From Afipia sp. GAS231 (GTDB lineage Bacteria; Pseudomonadota; Alphaproteobacteria; Rhizobiales; Xanthobacteraceae), in contig NZ_LT629703.1 of assembly GCF_900103365.1 (NCBI RefSeq), positions 2,294,001 through 2,358,000 of the forward strand: a stretch of DNA of 64,000 bases, read 5' to 3'. Numbering within the stretch: position 1 is the stretch's first letter; each line of letters opens with the position of its first letter. Under the pieces are notes generated by a model. That model made no database searches. It saw only the letters and a program-made list of their open reading frames with translations, and was not told the DNA's origin. Positions 58,775 to 64,000 of the stretch are shown piece after piece. Made by a program: the position numbers and the translations under genes.

Positions 58775-60100
58775 TTAGCGTTCCGTTTCCAAATTTGTCA
58801 GGATTTCCGCCAATTGGCGGTAGCCGTCGGCCAGGCCACAATTTTCGTCCTGGGATTGGCGCAGGAACCCCTCCAGCGGCTCATGCAGCCGGATCGCCTC
58901 GTCGACCTCCGGGCTCGAGCCGGCCCGGTAGGCGCCGAGCCGGATCAGTTCCTCCATGTCGGCGTAGGTCGCCATCACCTGGCGGGCCTTGGTGATCACG
59001 GGCAGAAAGGCCGGATCGGCCGACCGCGGCATGGTGCGGGATACCGATCTGAGAATGTTGATCGCGGGAAACCGCCCGCGCTCGGCGATCGAGCGCTGCA
59101 TCACGATGTGGCCGTCGAGGATGCCGCGCACGGCGTCCGCGATCGGCTCATTATGATCGTCGCCGTCGACCAGCACCGTAAAGATCGCGGTGATGGTGCC
59201 GATGCCCATGCCCGGCCCTGCCCGCTCCAGAAGCTTCGGCAGCTCGGTAAACACCGTCGGCGTATAGCCCTTGGCGGTCGGCGGCTCGCCGGCCGACAGC
59301 CCGATCTCGCGCTGCGCCATCGCAAAACGCGTCACCGAGTCCATCAGGCACAGCACGTCCTTGTCCTCGTCGCGGAAATACTCCGCGATCGCCAGCGTCA
59401 GATAGGCCGCCTGCCGCCGCATCAGCGCGGGCTCGTCCGAGGTCGCGACCACCACGACCGAGCGCGCCAGGCCCACGTCGCCGAGATCTTCCTGCAAAAA
59501 TTCCTGCACCTCACGGCCACGTTCGCCGATCAGGCCGATCACGGTAATGTCGGCATCGACGTTGCGCGCCAGCATCGACAGCAGCACCGACTTGCCGACG
59601 CCGGAACCGGCGAAGATGCCGAGCCGCTGGCCGCGGCAGCAGGTCAGGAAGGTATTGAGCGCGCGCACGCCGAGATCGAGCGGCGCGCCGACGCGCTTGC
59701 GCGAATGCGCCGGCGGCGGCGAAGCGCGATACGGCATCGGCGACGGGCCCTGCGCCAGCGGCCCCTTGCCGTCGATCGGTTCCCCCATGGCGTTGAGCAC
59801 GCGGCCGAGCCAGGCCGGCGACGGCCTCACCTGGTTCCCGGCACTGGCGATCACGGCGCGGCAGCCGCGCCGAACGCCGTCGAGGCCGCCGAACGGCATC
59901 ACGACGGCGTTGCTGCCGGAGAAGCCGATGACTTCGGCCGGGATGAAACGGCTGCCGCCGGTCTCGATCACGATGCGCGCGCCGACCGACATCGCGTGGA
60001 TCGGTCCCGCGATCTCGACCATCAGGCCGCGCACGCCGACCACACGGCCATATATGTTGACGCCGTCGATGTCGCCGATCTGTTCCGCCAAGGCCTTCAC
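58775..60100 (-). CDS. fliI: Flagellum-specific ATPase FliI
   Basis: The 441-residue product is the flagellar type III export ATPase, related to the beta subunit of F1. The Walker A motif is [14 protein letters not shown], Walker B is [15 protein letters not shown], and [16 protein letters not shown] is the family signature; [20 protein letters not shown] follows. It is transcribed on the minus strand with fliJ and is divergent from ctrA. Two TTAA-containing CtrA-like elements lie just upstream. Confidence 0.96.
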   Translation of the reverse strand: MKALAEQIGDIDGVNIYGRVVGVRGLMVEIAGPIHAMSVGARIVIETGGSRFIPAEVIGFSGSNAVVMPFGGLDGVRRGCRAVIASAGNQVRPSPAWLGRVLNAMGEPIDGKGPLAQGPSPMPYRASPPPAHSRKRVGAPLDLGVRALNTFLTCCRGQRLGIFAGSGVGKSVLLSMLARNVDADITVIGLIGERGREVQEFLQEDLGDVGLARSVVVVATSDEPALMRRQAAYLTLAIAEYFRDEDKDVLCLMDSVTRFAMAQREIGLSAGEPPTAKGYTPTVFTELPKLLERAGPGMGIGTITAIFTVLVDGDDHNEPIADAVRGILDGHIVMQRSIAERGRFPAINILRSVSRTMPRSADPAFLPVITKARQVMATYADMEELIRLGAYRAGSSPEVDEAIRLHEPLEGFLRQSQDENCGLADGYRQLAEILTNLETER

Positions 60101-60153
60101 GGAGACACCTTCATTGCGAAAACCTTAAGTTTCCGCGCTTTGGAGCCCGGGGC

Positions 60154-60170
60154 TTAACCTCGTGTTTACC
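60154..60170. promoter_or_regulatory. CtrA-like box between fliI and ctrA
   Basis: TTAA, seven bases (CCTCGTG), then TTTACC: one mismatch to the CtrA consensus. It lies about 55 nt upstream of the fliI start. Further TTAA-containing elements lie at 60179 and 60378, nearer to ctrA. Binding by CtrA (autoregulation and flagellar control) is likely by analogy with other alphaproteobacteria but not shown. Confidence 0.4.
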
Positions 60171-60236
60171 CGCATCGTTAATCATTACGTCACTGTCTTT
60201 GGTGACTGAGAACGCTCGTCCATCAGAATGAAGGTC

Positions 60237-60405
60237 GAGTCGTGAGAGTCGGTTAGACCCGCCTCTTAAAGTGGAAACTGAACGAGAACGGTAAGGAAAA
60301 GCTGCTTCGACGCAATATCTTAGGGCGATTCGATAAAAATTGCACTGATAGACCTTGCGAACGTGAATCAGATTTTGTTAACCATATGTCGTCAGGATCC
60401 GAATC
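60237..60405. promoter_or_regulatory. Cluster of five GANTC (CcrM) sites upstream of ctrA
   Basis: GANTC occurs at 60237 (GAGTC), 60246 (GAGTC), 60327 (GATTC), 60365 (GAATC) and 60401 (GAATC), five sites in 169 bp, where fewer than one is expected by chance. In Caulobacter, methylation of a GANTC site by CcrM controls a ctrA promoter through GcrA. The 380-nt gap contains no gene. Confidence 0.6.
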
Positions 60406-60480
60406 AGTTGTTCAAAGGCGTTTTGAGTGCCGCAAGTGCGGCCGACCTGACGCCCGGAGCGGCGACGATAGGGGACTGGC

Positions 60481-61182
<702 letters not shown>

Positions 61183-61230
61183 TCGTTACGGGTTTACCGC
61201 GAGCCAGAAGGCTCACTCCTCCCGACTGGA

Positions 61231-61255
61231 CCCCGCCGCGAATGGCGGGGTTTTT
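61231..61255 (+). terminator. Rho-independent terminator after ctrA
   Basis: A 7-bp stem CCCCGCC/GGCGGGG with a 6-nt loop is followed by TTTTT. It lies 48 nt after the ctrA stop. Confidence 0.85.
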
Positions 61256-61281
61256 GTTTGGGGACAAGCCTCTGGCGACCC

Positions 61282-62922
61282 TCAGGCTACCGGTACAGCG
61301 GCAAGTGCTGCAACGATATCCGCGCCCTTCGGCACACCCAATCCCGTGCAGGCATTCCAGCCCGGCCCCGCGTCATAACCCTTGCCGCCGACACGGTTGT
61401 CGCCGGTCGTGATCGCCCGGAACCAGGACGGGTTGGCATAGAGCGCCGAATTCAGGAAGCCGACCGGCGTATCCCTTTGCGCGTTGGCGATCGCAATCAG
61501 GCCGGCCCAAAGGGGTGCGGCAGCGCTGGTGCCATCCTTCACCACTTCTGCACCGTTGAAGATGATGCGGTAGCCCGGACTGCTGGCAGCGGCTGCGGCA
61601 ATATCGGGAACGCCCCGGCGCACTGCGCCATCGTTCACCGAATGCGGCAGCGCCAGATTTAATTGATAGTCCGGCACCGGAAAGCAGTCGCTGATTCCGC
61701 CACCGGTGCCGGATAGTCCTTCCTTCCAGACGGTTTCCGAGCCGACGCTCGCCCCATCGGCGCCTAGCGTCGGCAAGGTGCCGCCGCAGCCGAGCGCATA
61801 GGGACTGGAGGCGGGAAACCAGACGTGAACCCTGCCGTCGCTCAATCCGCCGGTCGCCAGCTCGTCGCCGGCGGCGAACAGCACGGTCACACGCAGCCGC
61901 TTGGCATCGGCCAGCACGCCCTGCATCGCGTCGCGTGCCGATTCCGACCAGAATTTCTCGGCGCTGCCCCAGCTCACCGAAAGCACCTGGGGCCGGTTGG
62001 CGTCGTCGAAGATCGCCTTGTTGATCGCCCCCACCAGATTTTGCGTCGAGTTGCCGGCGAAATAGACCACGACCCGCGCCTTCGGCAGCAGACTGGCTAT
62101 GATCTGAAGATCGAGCGCGATTTCCTGGTCGGCGGCCGTGCCGCCGCCGAAATCATTGACCGGTGCGGGCGGATCATCCGGCGGCAGCGACGGATCGGCG
62201 GTCACCACCGACTTGTCGACGATGACAGGTGCTTCCCGCCCCATCCTGCGCAAGGCTTCCTTGAGGTCGGTATCGAGATATCCGCCCCCCAACGCGATGA
62301 TCCCGACGCAGACCTTCGATACGTCGTGATTGAGCGGAATGCCGTAAAGGGCGGCGATCTCCGTCGGCCATAACCCGCCACTCGCGGCGTCGCCGACCAA
62401 GGCGCGCAGACGGCCGACGGGCCTTGTCTCCATCGGCCGCTGGTCAAAGCCGAGGATCGCCCGGGTCCATGGCGCGATTTCCTTTGGGACTGTCAATTGG
62501 CCGACACGGGCGCGAAACCGGTGTTTGCCGTCGTCATAGATGCGAAGCGTGGCGCCGAAGATCTCCGACATCAGCCGTGCCGACGCTTGCAGCATGACGG
62601 TGCGCTGGACAAGGTCGATGTCGCGAACGGTCACGCCGAATTTCTTTGCCAGTGTCTCTATGCGCGAAGCCGCATGGGCGTGGGTGCGACGCCGCTGCGC
62701 GGCCAGCGCATGGCGGGTAATCGGCTGCGCCAGCCGCGCAAGATCGCCGGCGCTCCCCGGCTGAAACTTGTCCGGCGAGCGCCGCTTCAGATAGACCGTA
62801 ATGAGGATCGGTTGTTCCGGATCGACGTCGCCGACATAGACCGCGCCTTCGGGTTCAACGCGGTTGCTGCCGGCGAGTGGAATCTTCTGTCCGGTTATGC
62901 CCGGGCGTTTGGTCCGGCTCAT
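61282..62922 (-). CDS. Sedolisin-type (S53) serine-carboxyl peptidase
   Basis: The 546-residue product has an N-terminal pro-kumamolisin-like domain (EGAVYVGDVDPEQPILITVY, KKFGVTVRDIDLVQRTVM) and an S53 catalytic domain. The Glu-x3-Asp pair is in DQEIALDLQIIASL, the oxyanion Asp in VLFAAGDELATGG, and the nucleophile Ser in VKDGTSAAAPLWAGLIAIAN. The Ca-binding C terminus is GKGYDAGPGWNACTGLG. No signal peptide is seen; the proregion starts directly after a basic N terminus. The ATG at 62922 overlaps the stop of the upstream cytochrome c-like gene in ATGA; the ORF that runs further 5' is in another protein's territory. Such peptidases act at acidic pH outside the cell in other organisms. Confidence 0.88.
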   Translation of the reverse strand: MSRTKRPGITGQKIPLAGSNRVEPEGAVYVGDVDPEQPILITVYLKRRSPDKFQPGSAGDLARLAQPITRHALAAQRRRTHAHAASRIETLAKKFGVTVRDIDLVQRTVMLQASARLMSEIFGATLRIYDDGKHRFRARVGQLTVPKEIAPWTRAILGFDQRPMETRPVGRLRALVGDAASGGLWPTEIAALYGIPLNHDVSKVCVGIIALGGGYLDTDLKEALRRMGREAPVIVDKSVVTADPSLPPDDPPAPVNDFGGGTAADQEIALDLQIIASLLPKARVVVYFAGNSTQNLVGAINKAIFDDANRPQVLSVSWGSAEKFWSESARDAMQGVLADAKRLRVTVLFAAGDELATGGLSDGRVHVWFPASSPYALGCGGTLPTLGADGASVGSETVWKEGLSGTGGGISDCFPVPDYQLNLALPHSVNDGAVRRGVPDIAAAAASSPGYRIIFNGAEVVKDGTSAAAPLWAGLIAIANAQRDTPVGFLNSALYANPSWFRAITTGDNRVGGKGYDAGPGWNACTGLGVPKGADIVAALAAVPVA

Positions 62923-64000
62923 TTTCCGGAGCACGGTCCAGGCGGTATCGGATTCTGCGTATCGTCGATCGCGCAGAACGGAACCGACCACACGAAGTCT
63001 GCGGAGGTCGCGATCTGGCTGAGCCCCGGCTTGCCTTCGAAAATCGGAGGCTGGCTGCTGAAGCTCCAGTACCATGCCGGCAGCAACGGTCCGAGCGGGC
63101 CAATGGGTCCATTGGGGCCGAAGGAAAGGAAACCGGCGGTTGACGTTGCCTTGCCGTTCTTGTCGAACACCGAGCGACCGTGACAGGTCATGCACGAAGC
63201 GGTCGCGACGAAGGTGTCTTCCGTTACGGAATTGCCGACCCTGATATCGAGACCGACATTGTCGACGAAATCGGCCTGCGAACCCTTCAGACAATAGTTC
63301 ACGTAGACCGGTTCGATGTTCCCGGCCGACAAAAGCGCCGTCAGAGCCGGCGTCTTGGCGCAATCGGGATACCCCTGGTTGGCGCTCCGGTTCGAGGGCA
63401 CGAACGCGGGCTGCGCGCCAAACGCGTCCCTGCAGCCGAGAATATCGCAGCGGCCCGGATTGAACCGGTGCTCGAAGGTCGCCCAGGTCCAGTTCGGCAC
63501 CAGCTTGCTGATCACGTGCATGGCCACCAGCGCGTATTGAACCCCGCCAGTGGAATTGACGTGATAGAGCTGCGGCACCTGCGCCAGCGTGACCCTGTTA
63601 TTGGTGAAGGCCGGAACGTCGCTGACCGGCATCCAGTTCGCCTTGACCTCGATGGAGTCGATCGGGAACTGGAGATTTTTGCCGAAGGCGGCCTTCAGTC
63701 CGGAAACCTTGTACAGGTTGTTCTGCACGATGAAATCGAACGTCGCCTTGTTGTGGCGGGTTTCTTCGGTTGCCCCCTGCGCGATCCCGGGTGGAAGCGC
63801 AGGAAGCAGTCCACCGGCCTCCTGCACGCCTTCGCGCGCGAGCTGCGGCAGAATCGGCCGCCGCAATACCGGCGGGGTCGGCGCGGTCGGAAACTGCGGA
63901 TTGGGCTGGAACGTGTCGGTGTCGCTGGCCCATGTTTCAAAAGTCGCGTTGCTGCCGCCGGCCCTTGTGTTGACCTGGATGAACAGTTGCCAGGCAACCT
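62919..64000 (-). CDS. Cytochrome c-like protein with CxxCH motif, partial at window edge
   Basis: The reading frame stays open to the end of the window, so the N terminus lies outside it; at least 359 residues are visible. A haem c-type motif is seen in ATASCMTCHGRSVFDKNG. The rest is not typical of any small cytochrome c: segments such as NKATFDFIVQNNLYKVSGLK, NWTWATFEHRFNP and CDILGCRDAFGAQPAF recur in exported proteins of unknown role with scattered Cys. It ends with a Pro/Gly-rich part (GPNGPIGPLGPLLPAWYW) and PPGPCSGK. It overlaps the S53 peptidase start by four bases, so the two are translated together. Function unknown. Confidence 0.72.
   Translation of the reverse strand, partial: VAWQLFIQVNTRAGGSNATFETWASDTDTFQPNPQFPTAPTPPVLRRPILPQLAREGVQEAGGLLPALPPGIAQGATEETRHNKATFDFIVQNNLYKVSGLKAAFGKNLQFPIDSIEVKANWMPVSDVPAFTNNRVTLAQVPQLYHVNSTGGVQYALVAMHVISKLVPNWTWATFEHRFNPGRCDILGCRDAFGAQPAFVPSNRSANQGYPDCAKTPALTALLSAGNIEPVYVNYCLKGSQADFVDNVGLDIRVGNSVTEDTFVATASCMTCHGRSVFDKNGKATSTAGFLSFGPNGPIGPLGPLLPAWYWSFSSQPPIFEGKPGLSQIATSADFVWSVPFCAIDDTQNPIPPGPCSGK

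Noticed and set aside
61282..63363. Longer form of the sedolisin gene (693 codons)
   Set aside because: The extra 147 codons lie inside the CxxCH gene in another frame; the ATGA overlap at 62919-62922 marks the true start.

Overview
The window reads as a chromosomal segment of a nitrate-assimilating, flagellated alphaproteobacterium, most likely Bradyrhizobium or a close relative. Reasons: high GC; CtrA next to fliI/fliJ; five GANTC sites upstream of ctrA; small proteins and dispersed palindromes of kinds common in Bradyrhizobium; and typical alphaproteobacterial gene families. No rRNA, tRNA, transposase, phage gene or CRISPR array was recognised.

Region 1 (1-9.7 kb): a TMEM175-type channel, then the assimilatory nitrate/nitrite block. 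nirB-nirD-nasA runs on the minus strand. A NarK/NrtP-type transporter and a PP2C phosphatase/Ser-Thr kinase/TM fusion run on the plus strand. The 626-nt divergent region carries a near-perfect sigma-54 promoter towards the transporter and a one-mismatch sigma-54 promoter towards nirB. Each is followed within 5-7 nt of its predicted start by a 6-bp stem with a hexaloop that has A at position 1 and G at position 4, the hallmark of ANTAR (NasT/NasR) RNA targets.

Region 2 (9.8-21.8 kb) is the most unusual part. A five-gene minus-strand operon encodes exported proteins: a small six-Cys protein, three Gly-rich collagen-like proteins, and a protein with a MACPF/perforin-like signature placed between the two closest Gly-rich paralogues. 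Divergent from it are a winged-helix/TolB-like/TPR regulator and a 1,507-residue fusion of a cytochrome P450, two membrane helices and a DyP-type peroxidase. I propose this as one secreted or surface system of unknown function.

Region 3 (21.8-38.4 kb) is metabolic: a short LysR protein; an ATC-hydrolase-like protein; a CrtC-like protein; a phosphotransferase; a Baeyer-Villiger-type monooxygenase; a ChaC/GGT pair that could degrade glutathione; a D-amino-acid dehydrogenase, omega-aminotransferase and XRE-cupin regulator; a TetR regulator divergent from a tautomerase/crotonase/MhpD-like operon; and an exported caspase-Sel1 protein.

Region 4 (38.4-48.4 kb): an HWE kinase/response regulator operon, small proteins, an MFS transporter, and a Cus/Czc-type metal efflux operon whose adaptor carries two heavy-metal-binding domains.

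Region 5 (48.5-61.3 kb): a large autotransporter, small conserved proteins, flhA, an ECF sigma/anti-sigma pair, fliJ, fliI and ctrA. CtrA-like boxes lie upstream of flhA and fliI. The window ends with a sedolisin (S53) protease translationally coupled to a CxxCH-containing protein that runs off the edge.

Starts were chosen from ribosome-binding sites, family N termini and overlaps. Functional names rest on motifs read by eye, not on database searches.
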